From a virus: a DNA stretch of 23,628 nt. Below the pieces are notes generated by a model. It was given only the letters and a program-made list of their open reading frames with translations. It was not told the DNA's origin and did not search any database. A program made the position numbers and the translations under genes. Shown here piece by piece: positions 1 to 8,837 of this stretch; within the stretch, counting starts at the first letter, position 1; each line of letters begins with the position of its first letter. The DNA is taken from positions 1 through 23,628 of IMG/VR virus record IMGVR_UViG_3300031841_001434. One strand, 5' to 3'.

Positions 1-15
1 TTTACTGCTTTCTTT

Positions 16-222
16 TTAGTTGCCATATACTCTACTTCTCATTTCTTTTGCATTTTGATCAATGCTTTGCGTAGAAAGCTCTACATCTGTACGCTTACCC
101 ATAGTAGACATCATATACATATTTGTAGTAAATATACTTTTTGAAGCTTTCTTACCGCACTTCTTACAATAAAACCACCCTTCTTTATTAGGATGGTTAC
201 AATGTATACATTTCTTTTTCAT
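16..222 (-). CDS. small zinc-ribbon protein
   Basis: This is a 68-residue protein whose first 25 residues form a short zinc ribbon: CIHC at residues 5-8 and CKKC at 19-22. The rest is polar with no recognisable domain. The ATG is preceded by AAAAGGAT at good spacing. It is the most distal gene seen of the minus-strand structural operon, 83 nt downstream of the probable decoration gene. Small zinc-ribbon proteins are common in phages and may bind nucleic acid or protein; its role here is unknown. I am confident it is a gene but not of its function. Confidence 0.7.
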   Translation of the reverse strand: MKKKCIHCNHPNKEGWFYCKKCGKKASKSIFTTNMYMMSTMGKRTDVELSTQSIDQNAKEMRSRVYGN

Positions 223-243
223 AATTAATCCTTTTATAGTTTT

Positions 244-270
244 GGGGAGGAACTTTTATTGAACCTCCCC
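244..270 (-). other. GC-rich hairpin between late genes
   Basis: Perfect 7-bp arms (GGGGAGG / CCTCCCC) enclose a 13-nt loop. Neither strand has a U-tract after it, so a classical terminator is not supported. In a minus-strand transcript it would lie 22 nt before the start codon of the zinc-ribbon gene. It could stabilise or process the late mRNA, or lower readthrough. Confidence 0.4.
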
Positions 271-305
271 ACAGTACTATAAACTGTTATCCTTATGTAT
301 TCGGA

Positions 306-773
306 TTAATTGTTAGCACTAGCAGTTCCATTTGCCACACCACTAACGTCAACAGCTTGACCACTTACTTGCCAACTTGTACCATCAGACATTATTCTAA
401 TGTATGTTTGACCAGCACCGGAATCAGCGTTAACAGTTAATTGATCGTGACTTGAACCATTAAATGTTACTGCTGACTGAGCATCAACTTCTGCATCAGA
501 TACAAAACCAATGAAGTACTCATGGTCATCACTAGTATCTTTTGCATCAAAATCAACATCGCCAGTAGCAACTGTCTTCACAGCTATGTCGTAATAAACA
601 CCATCGTTTCCATTAGCAAGTGGCAACTTTACGCTACAAGCCGCAGGGGCATCTATTAACAAACAAGAACCTGATTGATCAGCATTTAATGTCATTCCAC
701 CCTTGATAGAAATAAGTTTAATTCTATCTTCACCGTATGAACTGCTATTTTTATTTAGGCTATCTGCTCTCAT
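306..773 (-). CDS. probable head decoration or small virion protein
   Basis: This 155-residue protein is rich in Ser, Ala, Asp, Gly and Val, with alternating hydrophobic positions that suggest an all-beta fold. A central stretch (KLPLANGNDGVYYDIAV, near residues 50-66) resembles the beta-rich repeats of phage surface or decoration proteins. Its gene directly follows the capsid gene. The start ATG is preceded by AAGGAG, which is embedded in the last codons of the capsid gene, so the two are translationally linked. Position immediately after the major capsid gene is typical of decoration or stabilisation proteins; this role is inference. A tail or fibre accessory protein is the main alternative. 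Confidence 0.6.
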   Translation of the reverse strand: MRADSLNKNSSSYGEDRIKLISIKGGMTLNADQSGSCLLIDAPAACSVKLPLANGNDGVYYDIAVKTVATGDVDFDAKDTSDDHEYFIGFVSDAEVDAQSAVTFNGSSHDQLTVNADSGAGQTYIRIMSDGTSWQVSGQAVDVSGVANGTASANN

Positions 774-774
774 C

Positions 775-2142
775 TTATACTCCTTCTAGGTTGTATAATG
801 CGTGAGACTCAGGTAGTGTAACCTCAAGACCAGCTTCAGTTAAGATCATGTCTTTTCTTAGATCTTCATCAGCCGCTTGCACGTTAGTCATTACTTGTGT
901 ATCACGATTAATACCGTTACCAATTAAAGGTCTGTAAGCAACTTGACTCATATCAGCCATTAGCATAAATCCAGAAGCAATACCTCTAAATAGAGGTTCT
1001 TTAACTAGATTTAACCTTCCATGAATAGTATCAATAACCATCACACTATGACCGAAAGCACCTTGCCTTGAATCGAAATTCATACGATAAGGCATATTTC
1101 CAGATGAACCAATAGATGCATCTAAGAAATTACCATCACCTAACTTGTTAAAGTATGTGATAACTGGTAGCGAGCAAAGCACTAGCTTATCAGAAGCACC
1201 ACCACGAGCTGGATCAAAAATAACTTCAAGATCCTTTAGTAAGCTATCATAAGTTAGCTCGCCTTCGTCAATGGTTTTATGATAAGCACTTCCTGATGTG
1301 TAACTGAAACTAGCACTGGTTGCATCAACAGGTGATACATTTTTTAAAATGTGACCCACTAAACCTTCAGTGTATTGTATTCCATTTACACGAGCTTTTT
1401 GACCGAAGAGCATAGCTCTTTCAATGTCAATCTTATGCTCACGAAGCTTGTTTGACCAAATACGACTCCACTCATCGGGATAACCACGATAGCGTGTAGC
1501 GTATGCTGTGTTTGTCATTTCAGCCGCTGTTTTAAAGATCTGAGTATACCCATAACCATCTTCAAGTTCACTTGACCAGACGTCTGGAGAACCAGAACCT
1601 TCTTCAAATGAAGTTCCAATAATTTGAGCTGGATCTTCAGCAGTTATTGTTCCACTTCCGGTAGCCGCTGATACATCAATTACTCTTCCTGTAAATGAAG
1701 AATCACTAGCTCCATGAGTTATTGCTGAATCTACTCTTACTAATGCTTGACCGTAACCGTTAGTATCGTCTACTGTTTTTACAGCGAAAACCATACCTTT
1801 AACTAAATATTCAACAGCCGCATCGCCAGCCGTATCAACAGTGAAAGAATATGAAGATCCTGCAGAAACTGCACCGGGTGCAGTCTTAATAACAAAAGAA
1901 CGATCTGAAAAACTAATTTTATTTCTGTTTTCCAAGTAACGGAATACTGGGTCATCAGTAGGAGCTTTAGCCACTTTATTTAAGTAGACGAAAAATGGTG
2001 ACTCTTCAGGAGTCAATTCGGCAACTCTGTCACCGAAATTAAAAATTCGTCTTCTATCAGGGGCTTGCCCTACACCAGCACTAGAAGTAGAAGCTGTTAT
2101 ATCGCTGGACTTTAATGATCCAGTATTATATGATATTGCCAT
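775..2142 (-). CDS. major capsid protein (HK97-fold, SU10-like)
   Basis: This 455-residue protein follows the scaffold gene and forms the phage head shell. The N-terminal part contains a TPEESPFFVYL motif near residues 43-53, which resembles the TPF motif of the SU10/DUF5309 group of capsid proteins. The C-terminal 110 residues match the layout of that group: a short beta segment (GHSVMVIDTIHGR), a hydrophobic strand leading to MADMSQVAYRPL, then an acidic segment and a final GLEVTLPESHALYNLEGV-like tail. Length is normal for the family. The start is supported by AAGAGGT upstream. Assignment rests on remembered family patterns plus gene order (portal, scaffold, capsid). Confidence 0.82.
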   Translation of the reverse strand: MAISYNTGSLKSSDITASTSSAGVGQAPDRRRIFNFGDRVAELTPEESPFFVYLNKVAKAPTDDPVFRYLENRNKISFSDRSFVIKTAPGAVSAGSSYSFTVDTAGDAAVEYLVKGMVFAVKTVDDTNGYGQALVRVDSAITHGASDSSFTGRVIDVSAATGSGTITAEDPAQIIGTSFEEGSGSPDVWSSELEDGYGYTQIFKTAAEMTNTAYATRYRGYPDEWSRIWSNKLREHKIDIERAMLFGQKARVNGIQYTEGLVGHILKNVSPVDATSASFSYTSGSAYHKTIDEGELTYDSLLKDLEVIFDPARGGASDKLVLCSLPVITYFNKLGDGNFLDASIGSSGNMPYRMNFDSRQGAFGHSVMVIDTIHGRLNLVKEPLFRGIASGFMLMADMSQVAYRPLIGNGINRDTQVMTNVQAADEDLRKDMILTEAGLEVTLPESHALYNLEGV

Positions 2143-2169
2143 TTATATACCTCTTAGTACGTGTTATTA

Positions 2170-2961
2170 TTATGGTAAAGCCGCTCCACCACCTGTGCTC
2201 ATAATACTATCAAATACTTTATCTGCATCAGTCTTTGGAGACTGAGGAGCTTGTCCTTGAAGTACACCAGCAGTTCTGGGTGCTTGTTTAGCCGCATTTA
2301 CCGCTTCCATTGTATCGTTATTCGCAACAGAAGTACCGCTTTGCATCTGCCAGAGCTTTACTAAGTTATTCAAACCTACTCGCTCCTTTGGTTGGGTAGT
2401 AAACTGCAAGAAGTCTTGGATGTCATTATCTGACAACTTATATGTTCCTCGTAATTCATTTACCGTATTTTGCATTTGCATCTCAGCCTGCATCTGTTGC
2501 TGTTGCTGGGCTAACCTTTCAGATACCAATTGATCAACTTTGCTATTAATCTTTTGATTAACATACTTACCTGATTCAGAGTTATCATTTGTAAAGGCAT
2601 CCCAAGGATTAAAGTCATCAACAGCGGGAGCTACTTCTTGAGTGCTCTGGTTTTGACCTTGTGGGTTAGCTATACCGTCTTCAAGAGTTTTTACAAGATC
2701 AGGTCTTTGCTCTAGTAATTGAAGTAGTTGAGCACCTTGTTGCAACTTTGCATTCTCGGCTTGAGCACGATCATACATAGATTGAAACTTCTTTGCTTCT
2801 GCTTCGTAATCTACAGCAGGGGCTTGTTCTTGAAACTCCTGTTGGGTTGTATCCACCTCTTCTTGGATGGACTGTTCATTGACGATATCTTCCACGAAGG
2901 CTTCATTACCGCCTTGTATTCCGCTTTCGATACTTGTTTCCTGTTGTTCTAATGTAGACAT
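2170..2961 (-). CDS. capsid scaffolding protein
   Basis: This 263-residue protein is acidic and very Gln-rich. A probable coiled coil spans about residues 52-90 and another Gln/Met-rich helix spans about 150-175. It has no enzymatic motif. It lies between portal and major capsid genes, which is the standard position for an internal scaffold that guides procapsid assembly and then leaves. The low-complexity helical composition and the Pro/Ala-rich C-terminus fit that role. The start ATG has AAGGAG at good spacing. A fused protease is not visible. Confidence 0.75.
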   Translation of the reverse strand: MSTLEQQETSIESGIQGGNEAFVEDIVNEQSIQEEVDTTQQEFQEQAPAVDYEAEAKKFQSMYDRAQAENAKLQQGAQLLQLLEQRPDLVKTLEDGIANPQGQNQSTQEVAPAVDDFNPWDAFTNDNSESGKYVNQKINSKVDQLVSERLAQQQQQMQAEMQMQNTVNELRGTYKLSDNDIQDFLQFTTQPKERVGLNNLVKLWQMQSGTSVANNDTMEAVNAAKQAPRTAGVLQGQAPQSPKTDADKVFDSIMSTGGGAALP

Positions 2962-2982
2962 ATATTCTCCTTAGATGTCTCG

Positions 2983-5013
2983 TTAGGCTTTTGGAGTGGA
3001 ACTAACTTCTCTCTGAACATCTTTCAGATTACCAGCTAATTTCTCCACCTCGAGCTTCACCTCGTTTTCTAGTTTGCTACGTTGTACCCTTCTATCAGCT
3101 TTAGATTCAGAATTGATCTCGTTAAGTCTAGATTTAAACTTCTCGACCTCAACTCTTTTTCTATCACTGACAGACTCTCTTTGGGCTGTCTGCAAGTCAC
3201 CTTGCAAATTCTTTATTTGTTCTTGCATAGCCTGCATTTGTTGTTGCATTAATTGCTTTTCTTCAGTTCTACGCATAATACCTTCCTTATCAAATATTTC
3301 TGGATTCTTCTTGAGAACCTCATAACGATCCACGATACCCATTTGAAATGCCTCAAGATATACAGAAAGTTCTGCATATTTATTAGAAGGCATAGTAGAA
3401 CCGGGTTCAATTCTGATATCATGTTGATCTAAAATGTGTCTATCTTTCTTTAAATCTAAGACTGCACCACTAACATCTGTATAGAAGTTAGCCATTACTT
3501 CCGTAATGTTATTGTTAGGCTGTGCCAACCTAAAAATCTTTTTATAGGTGTAATGTCCTTTGGATAAATTATAAATAACCTTACCAAGTTTGTTAATACT
3601 AAATTCAATGTCTCTTAGCTTAGATTTAGGTCTTTCACTACCCAATGCGATCATTCTTTCTGTCGCCCTGACTGTCTCAGGAGCTTTATCAGCAAAGCCA
3701 TGCATCATTTCTGGCAGACCAAAAATAAAATCTATATAGAACTCTGATTGTTGTATTAACCTATAGAACTCACCAGCTAATGGTTGTGGTGCTGGATAGT
3801 GTGGCTCACCTTGTGATGAATCAACTTCTATCACTGCATTTGGATTTGCCCAGTCTTTTTCTAACTGATCAATATCATCTACACTACCTAATGGTACTAG
3901 AAGTTTTAGTCCCGCAGATGCTTGGGCATGTGAAAGGGCTAAAGACCAAAGCTTGTTTAATAATCTCTGCATTGGTCTAGCTCTGGATACATCGCTCTTG
4001 GGATAGGGGGTAGATGTCCAGATATTCGGTAGCGGGACTATTGGATACTCGTCAGTATTTAAAATCTGTTCATATAGTACTACTTCACCTAAACTAGCAC
4101 AAACCTTTACTCTAGTCTGTAGTACTTCAATTGCTGTGAATGCACCTATTTCAAATGCTTCAGCGTTTTCTGATGCAAACTTTAGGTATTCTTCTTGCGA
4201 TAAGATATCCTCTTCCTGAGACTGCATATCTATAATACGATAGTATGGAACTTTTATTTTGTAGAAACGTTCCAGTATCTGATACTTCTTAACTTCAAAA
4301 TAATCTTTGTCCTTTACTTCTGCTGGAGTAAATACATTCATTGAGTTTCTATTTTGAGAAGATGGATAATCTTCTTCATCGTATGTAAATCCAGATATCT
4401 CTCGTATTAGTCCGGGTATCTCTTCTCCAGTCTCTGGATCAATACTATCATTTAATTCAGGGTAGAGGTTAACGACCTGCTCACCAGTAAGGATGGTAGA
4501 AAGGATAAGACCATCCGAGTCACTAAACCAACGATCTCTTGAGCTGGGAGATGCGTAAACCCTAAAAGGATCTAGATAGGTGAACTTGACATCACCTCTA
4601 CCGAAATCTGATTCGCCATCAATATAAGCATACAAATAACCCATACCAGTAACAGCATAGTCTTGTATTGCTTGCTTCATCTGCCAGTCACCATCTGACT
4701 TTTCCCATACATATCCCATGATAGATCTCCACAAGTTAGCGACTTGTACATCAGAATCTTCTCTAGGAGTAATTGTAAATGCTGGAGGTCTAGATGTTAA
4801 TACTGCTTTAAATTTTTCTATTGCTGAAGATACCCTGTCCATAGGTATATCAGCTTGATTACGTTGTGCTAGTTCATCAGATTCATCATTGGTAAAGTGG
4901 TTACCAAGATAGAAGTCTATATCTTTCCTAGCTTCTGTATCCCATTCAGAACGAGCATCTCGCCACTGGCGATACAACTCTTCATTTTGTAAAGCTCTTG
5001 GATCTTGATCCAT
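2983..5013 (-). CDS. portal protein (P22-type)
   Basis: This 676-residue protein forms the dodecameric portal through which DNA is packaged and ejected. The N-terminal half has the pattern of podovirus P22-like portals: a YRQWRDARSEWDTEARKDIDFYLG-type opening helix, then DRVSSAIEKFKAVLTSRPP, QAIQDYAVTGMGYLYAYID and FTYLDPFRVYASPSSRD. Residues from about 584 to the end are a long charged and Gln-rich coiled coil, consistent with a portal barrel or tunnel extension. Its start overlaps the stop of the upstream gene (TAATG), and GAAGGT in that gene acts as ribosome binding site. Gene order and length both fit. Confidence 0.88.
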   Translation of the reverse strand: MDQDPRALQNEELYRQWRDARSEWDTEARKDIDFYLGNHFTNDESDELAQRNQADIPMDRVSSAIEKFKAVLTSRPPAFTITPREDSDVQVANLWRSIMGYVWEKSDGDWQMKQAIQDYAVTGMGYLYAYIDGESDFGRGDVKFTYLDPFRVYASPSSRDRWFSDSDGLILSTILTGEQVVNLYPELNDSIDPETGEEIPGLIREISGFTYDEEDYPSSQNRNSMNVFTPAEVKDKDYFEVKKYQILERFYKIKVPYYRIIDMQSQEEDILSQEEYLKFASENAEAFEIGAFTAIEVLQTRVKVCASLGEVVLYEQILNTDEYPIVPLPNIWTSTPYPKSDVSRARPMQRLLNKLWSLALSHAQASAGLKLLVPLGSVDDIDQLEKDWANPNAVIEVDSSQGEPHYPAPQPLAGEFYRLIQQSEFYIDFIFGLPEMMHGFADKAPETVRATERMIALGSERPKSKLRDIEFSINKLGKVIYNLSKGHYTYKKIFRLAQPNNNITEVMANFYTDVSGAVLDLKKDRHILDQHDIRIEPGSTMPSNKYAELSVYLEAFQMGIVDRYEVLKKNPEIFDKEGIMRRTEEKQLMQQQMQAMQEQIKNLQGDLQTAQRESVSDRKRVEVEKFKSRLNEINSESKADRRVQRSKLENEVKLEVEKLAGNLKDVQREVSSTPKA

Positions 5014-6650
5014 TAATTACCTTCTGGAAAATATGTAGGGTCTATCATTTCTTCTTTATACTTTTGCATAAAGTTTTCTTGTACTGGAGTATTTGGAAAA
5101 AAGAAAAGCTCATTTGGTGATCTTTCTATTCTCATAGCGTCTCCTGACATTTGTTTTATCAAAGAATCTAACTTTAAAGAGTCTAAGGAATTTCTAGCAG
5201 TATCCGCTACCAACTCTTCTCTCTCTGCTTGTAGATTATTTTTTAAAGCATTATAGTATGCACCAAACTCACCCCAGTTACCAGATGCTGGATTTTGATT
5301 AGGTCTTTGATCGAAAGGTACAAAAGCATTTCCAACATTTCCTAATGCACCTGCTTCAGCTCCTGCTTGTAAAGACTGTAAGTACTGCAACATCATAGCA
5401 TCATCTTGAACTGCACCACCTTCTTGATAACCATACTTATTTTTCTTTTCAGCCATGCCACCTTTCATAAAACCTAATAGATTTAATAGACCTGTTCTTG
5501 GTTTTTGATATTGACTATAAAAGTTTTTTCTATTTCTTTCTAGTAAATCATACATATTTGGAGCTTCCCCTTCATACTCTCTTGGATCTTCTCCCAAATC
5601 TGTGCGATCTCTATTAGGATCAAAACCAAATAAAGATTTATATTCTTCTTTTGGTTCTAAGCCTAATTCTTTTTGCATTTCCCTGCGTTGTCTATTACCA
5701 TATAATCTGCTTTGATCATCTTCCATTGCTTGATAAGATTTACTATTTTGTATTTGTTCTCTTATTTCAAATAATTTTTTTCTTTCTTCTTCACTTAATA
5801 AATTCCTAGGATATTTATCTAATTGAGATGGTATCTTACTTGCTGAATCAACTCTAATTCTTTTCTCTAAATCATTTCTTCTTTCATCAATTTTTTCTTC
5901 AAACCTTATAAGTTTTCTAGCTAATCTTTTTTCGTTTTCAGGTACTTTAAAATTAGGATTATTTTTAAATACACTTTCTTCTCCCGGAGCATCATACACA
6001 CCAGACCTATTTAAGAACTCAAACATTAATTCTCTATCTTCAGGAAGAAAACCAATTAAATTAGTTTTTGCTCTTATAGATTCAGAGTTATAATGATCTA
6101 AATATTTTTGCTCGTGAGGTCTTAATATATCCCTACCGTATGTTTGACCTTCTTCAATCTCTCCAAAAAAATTTCTTTTAGGCTGACTACCCATTTCACC
6201 TGCCATTGGAGGTTCATAATATGACAGTTGTTCTAAAAAATTAACAGGCTCTGCTCTTCTTAATTGCATATCTAATACAGAACCACCATCCTGCATGTAA
6301 CCCATTTTATTTCTAACTTTTTCAGGGAGTTTAGCAAGTCCGGGGTTGTCATCTGGTACTGGTTTTAGATTACCATGAGCCTCACCACCATGTTCGTAAC
6401 CCATTATCATTTGATCCCTTACCTTACCACCATGTTTATAAGCCATTACTTTACCGCCACCATACATGCCAGTCATGTTCTTTAGTGTAGCCATAGCTAT
6501 CAATCTATCTATTTCAGAATGACCACCAGCTTCAGGCATATCATTTAATTTTTCCAAAATGGGTACTCCTATCATGTCCACAGCTTCTTTGCGAATAACA
6601 AATTCACCGGGAGTTAACATTGCTTTAACTGTGTCTGTCGTACCCGGCAT
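5013..6650 (-). CDS. virion-associated protein with GG-motif repeats
   Basis: This 545-residue protein has no recognised enzymatic domain. Residues 1-36 contain DTVKAMLTPGEFVIRKEAV, a motif that often occurs in tail-tape or injection-type proteins of marine phages. Short repeats with an aromatic residue followed by GG are scattered through it: YKHGG at 71-75, GYEHGG at 84-89, then MQDGG, FMKGG and YQEGG further on. A Lys/Glu/Arg-rich helical stretch lies in between. It is sandwiched between the M15 peptidase and portal genes, with TAATG overlaps at both ends, so the three are co-translated. A structural or internal virion role is inferred from context. Confidence 0.65.
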   Translation of the reverse strand: MPGTTDTVKAMLTPGEFVIRKEAVDMIGVPILEKLNDMPEAGGHSEIDRLIAMATLKNMTGMYGGGKVMAYKHGGKVRDQMIMGYEHGGEAHGNLKPVPDDNPGLAKLPEKVRNKMGYMQDGGSVLDMQLRRAEPVNFLEQLSYYEPPMAGEMGSQPKRNFFGEIEEGQTYGRDILRPHEQKYLDHYNSESIRAKTNLIGFLPEDRELMFEFLNRSGVYDAPGEESVFKNNPNFKVPENEKRLARKLIRFEEKIDERRNDLEKRIRVDSASKIPSQLDKYPRNLLSEEERKKLFEIREQIQNSKSYQAMEDDQSRLYGNRQRREMQKELGLEPKEEYKSLFGFDPNRDRTDLGEDPREYEGEAPNMYDLLERNRKNFYSQYQKPRTGLLNLLGFMKGGMAEKKNKYGYQEGGAVQDDAMMLQYLQSLQAGAEAGALGNVGNAFVPFDQRPNQNPASGNWGEFGAYYNALKNNLQAEREELVADTARNSLDSLKLDSLIKQMSGDAMRIERSPNELFFFPNTPVQENFMQKYKEEMIDPTYFPEGN

Positions 6651-7042
6651 TAGTCTCTAATCTCAAAGTGAGGAAAATCATCGAAACGATTGTCCATTAC
6701 GTTAAAATCCATATCCCAGTCACCGCCCCATCTTAGATTATAACCCATGCTCCTAGCAATGCCGATAACAAACCCAGCGAAAAGAGTCTGCCTTTCTCTA
6801 TCTTCCCAGTCCACAGGATAAGGGGTAACGTCAACGGCTTTAGAAGGACTAGAGTTGTGCCTACCATTAGGATACTTGACTTTAGTACGACCTTCATCAT
6901 ATAATTTATTTTGCCTTTCTTTGCTTCTATGTCCTTCTAAAATAGAACAGTCCACATGTTTGATTACTTCATTGAATACTTCCTGTAAACGCTCATCACA
7001 GGTAGCTAATCTAGATTTTGATCTTTTAGAATATCTCGGCAT
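6650..7042 (-). CDS. M15-family peptidoglycan peptidase
   Basis: This 130-residue protein matches the minimal M15/VanY-type zinc peptidase fold that cleaves peptide stems of peptidoglycan. Visible metal ligands are H62 and D71 in GRHNSSPSKAVDV, and H125 in FPHFEI. D122, three residues before H125, is in the place of the catalytic acid. The preceding SILEGHRSKERQNKLYDEG segment is typical of CwlK/T5-endolysin-like enzymes. There is no signal peptide, so export would need a holin or the enzyme acts from the virion. Its place between terL and portal, rather than in a lysis cassette, leaves both options open. No good ribosome binding site precedes the ATG. Confidence 0.8.
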   Translation of the reverse strand: MPRYSKRSKSRLATCDERLQEVFNEVIKHVDCSILEGHRSKERQNKLYDEGRTKVKYPNGRHNSSPSKAVDVTPYPVDWEDRERQTLFAGFVIGIARSMGYNLRWGGDWDMDFNVMDNRFDDFPHFEIRD

Positions 7043-7095
7043 GTGGATTTGAATTTAAATATAAGTCACGCATAAACAAAAGACAAATAATATTT

Positions 7096-8688
7096 TTATG
7101 CACGAGATCCAGTCATCCAATTATAGGCTTTCTTTTTGATCCTTCTAACAGGACTAGCCTCTTCATTTAGTAATGATTCTCGTTTAGTTCTAGTACTCTT
7201 AGGAGCTTTAGCAAAATAGTCTGCATAATACAACGCATCCATTACATCATCGTTTCTCGGCTTAGGATGTTCAAAGAACTCATCTACCAGCTCTGTCATT
7301 TCTCTTCTAATGTAAAGCTTTTTAGAGTTAACAATAACTCCTAAGCTTGTTTCAAGCCTATCTTGCTTTTTTATTCTAGCGGGTGGCTTAACCCCTTTGA
7401 AGATTCCGGGCATCAATCTTTTCTCACTAGCAGACATTCTGGTTACCATGTCTCTGACCATTTCCTGTGCCGCTACTGTTTCTATCGTTACTCTTCTTAC
7501 AGGGTTATACTTGTTTGCCAGCTTGATAATTTCTTGTGGTACATCAAATGTAGGTATTCTTTCTCTAAAGTACTCTAAGACATAACGGTTATTATTAGAA
7601 TCTATTGCCATGACCAGTATCACTTGAAAGTCAGATGTCTCTGATGCTGTAGCCGCTAGGTCAACCCCAATGTAAATGTTCACTGGTATAGCATCTTCAC
7701 CATCTATCAGATAATTAAACTTGTTACGACATTCTACCTGCCCATTAAAATATTGTATTCTATCTATTTTAAATGCGGCATTGGATATATCCCTAGCATC
7801 ATTCATGTACTCCTGTGCAAACTTGTTTACCAGACCAGCTTCAATAAACTCCCTTTTCTTTGCTTCTAGCTTTTTTAAGGAGAATTGTTCTTTCCAGATA
7901 GATTTGCCATCTTCTATTGCCCTTTTGAATGTTACGTTCCAAGGATACTCCCTGCCTTCTTCTCTTGCTTTGTTGTTACCATCTAGTACAGTTTGTAAGA
8001 AACTATCAAAGTGAACTATTGTACCTGCTAACCATATCCACCCTTCTCTACCGGGTGTTTCCTCTAATGCAGGATATACTGTAGATACGATCCATTTCTT
8101 AATATCTGCTCTACGCTCTGGTGTTTTCGTATTTAACTCTGATTCAAAGTCATCTAAGATGATACCAGTATAACGAACATCTACCTCTGCACGACCCCTA
8201 AGTCTTTGAGAAGTACCTTTTGCTATCAACCTATCTCCTTTGGGTGTTACGATATCCTTTTCAGTCCAACGTTTTCCAGCCGCTCCTCCATCTAGATTCC
8301 CAAAGTAGTAACGAAGTCTTTTGTTCATTTCAAAATGATTACGCAAATACTTTAAATGATCAATAGACTGACTTTGTTCTTCCGATACCCAAGCAATAAA
8401 GTGTTGTTCGTCTTCTCTGGCAAATACCAGCTTATGCATGATAGCGGCTTTAGATAGTATAGATTTACCAAACCCCCTAGGCATGATAATACAACTACGA
8501 CTACCGGGCTTGGATGATATTAGCTTATCTGCTACGTCAAAATGAAATGGTGGGGATGCAGACTTTTTAAGAAAGTCATTTGGTAAGAAAGCCCTACCAA
8601 AGTAAATAAGATTTTTATAGGATTTGGCTAGTACCTCATCCCGCTCTTTCATTTCAGATGGGGATGGATTAATATTAAAATTGTCCAT
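7096..8688 (-). CDS. terL: terminase large subunit (packaging ATPase-nuclease)
   Basis: This 530-residue protein drives DNA translocation into the procapsid and cuts the concatemer. Its ATPase half has a Walker A at residues 70-76 (PRGFGKS), Walker B at 175-182 (GIILDDFE) and the coupling motif around AGT at 221-223. Its nuclease half has the RNase H-like acidic residues D343 in IGVDLAAT, E403 in TIETVAA and D484 in DDVMDALYYAD. Length and order are normal for the family. It follows terS and a short ORF whose stop lies 8 nt before this ATG; the ribosome binding site is weak, so translational coupling is likely. Confidence 0.95.
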   Translation of the reverse strand: MDNFNINPSPSEMKERDEVLAKSYKNLIYFGRAFLPNDFLKKSASPPFHFDVADKLISSKPGSRSCIIMPRGFGKSILSKAAIMHKLVFAREDEQHFIAWVSEEQSQSIDHLKYLRNHFEMNKRLRYYFGNLDGGAAGKRWTEKDIVTPKGDRLIAKGTSQRLRGRAEVDVRYTGIILDDFESELNTKTPERRADIKKWIVSTVYPALEETPGREGWIWLAGTIVHFDSFLQTVLDGNNKAREEGREYPWNVTFKRAIEDGKSIWKEQFSLKKLEAKKREFIEAGLVNKFAQEYMNDARDISNAAFKIDRIQYFNGQVECRNKFNYLIDGEDAIPVNIYIGVDLAATASETSDFQVILVMAIDSNNNRYVLEYFRERIPTFDVPQEIIKLANKYNPVRRVTIETVAAQEMVRDMVTRMSASEKRLMPGIFKGVKPPARIKKQDRLETSLGVIVNSKKLYIRREMTELVDEFFEHPKPRNDDVMDALYYADYFAKAPKSTRTKRESLLNEEASPVRRIKKKAYNWMTGSRA

Positions 8689-8696
8689 TATTTGCG

Positions 8697-8837
8697 TTAT
8701 TTAGCGTTTTTATTGGAAAATGATATATTGTATCTAGTATTACCTACTTGTAGCGTTTTAGGGCTAGTATAGCTCCAAATAGAGCTAGTCTGTGTATTCC
8801 AATAAGTATCGTTTACCAATACTGATTTAACTACCAC
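8697..8837 (-). CDS. possible 46-residue protein between terS and terL
   Basis: A GTG at 8837 opens a 46-codon frame that overlaps the end of terS by 11 nt and ends just before terL. The frame is open back to 8879, but that longer version would start with TTG inside terS and has no support. The peptide is rich in Ser, Thr, Asn, Trp and Tyr with alternating hydrophobics, like a small beta protein. The 120-nt gap it fills and the poor start site of terL make coupling through this ORF plausible. Its function is unknown and it may not be translated. Confidence 0.4.
   Translation of the reverse strand: MVVKSVLVNDTYWNTQTSSIWSYTSPKTLQVGNTRYNISFSNKNAK

Noticed and set aside
244-270. Rho-independent terminator of the minus-strand operon
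   Set aside because: A strong stem but no U-tract on either strand.
249-275. GGAACTTTT near the left edge as a plus-strand promoter
   Set aside because: The position 16 nt downstream reads CACAGT, and the sequence is one arm of a hairpin between minus-strand genes.
2728-3980. Plus-strand frames opposite scaffold and portal
   Set aside because: Leu/Cys-rich antisense frames typical of shadows of AT-rich coding sequence.
7363-8014. Several plus-strand frames opposite the terminase gene
   Set aside because: They are shadows of terL with poor composition and no ribosome sites.
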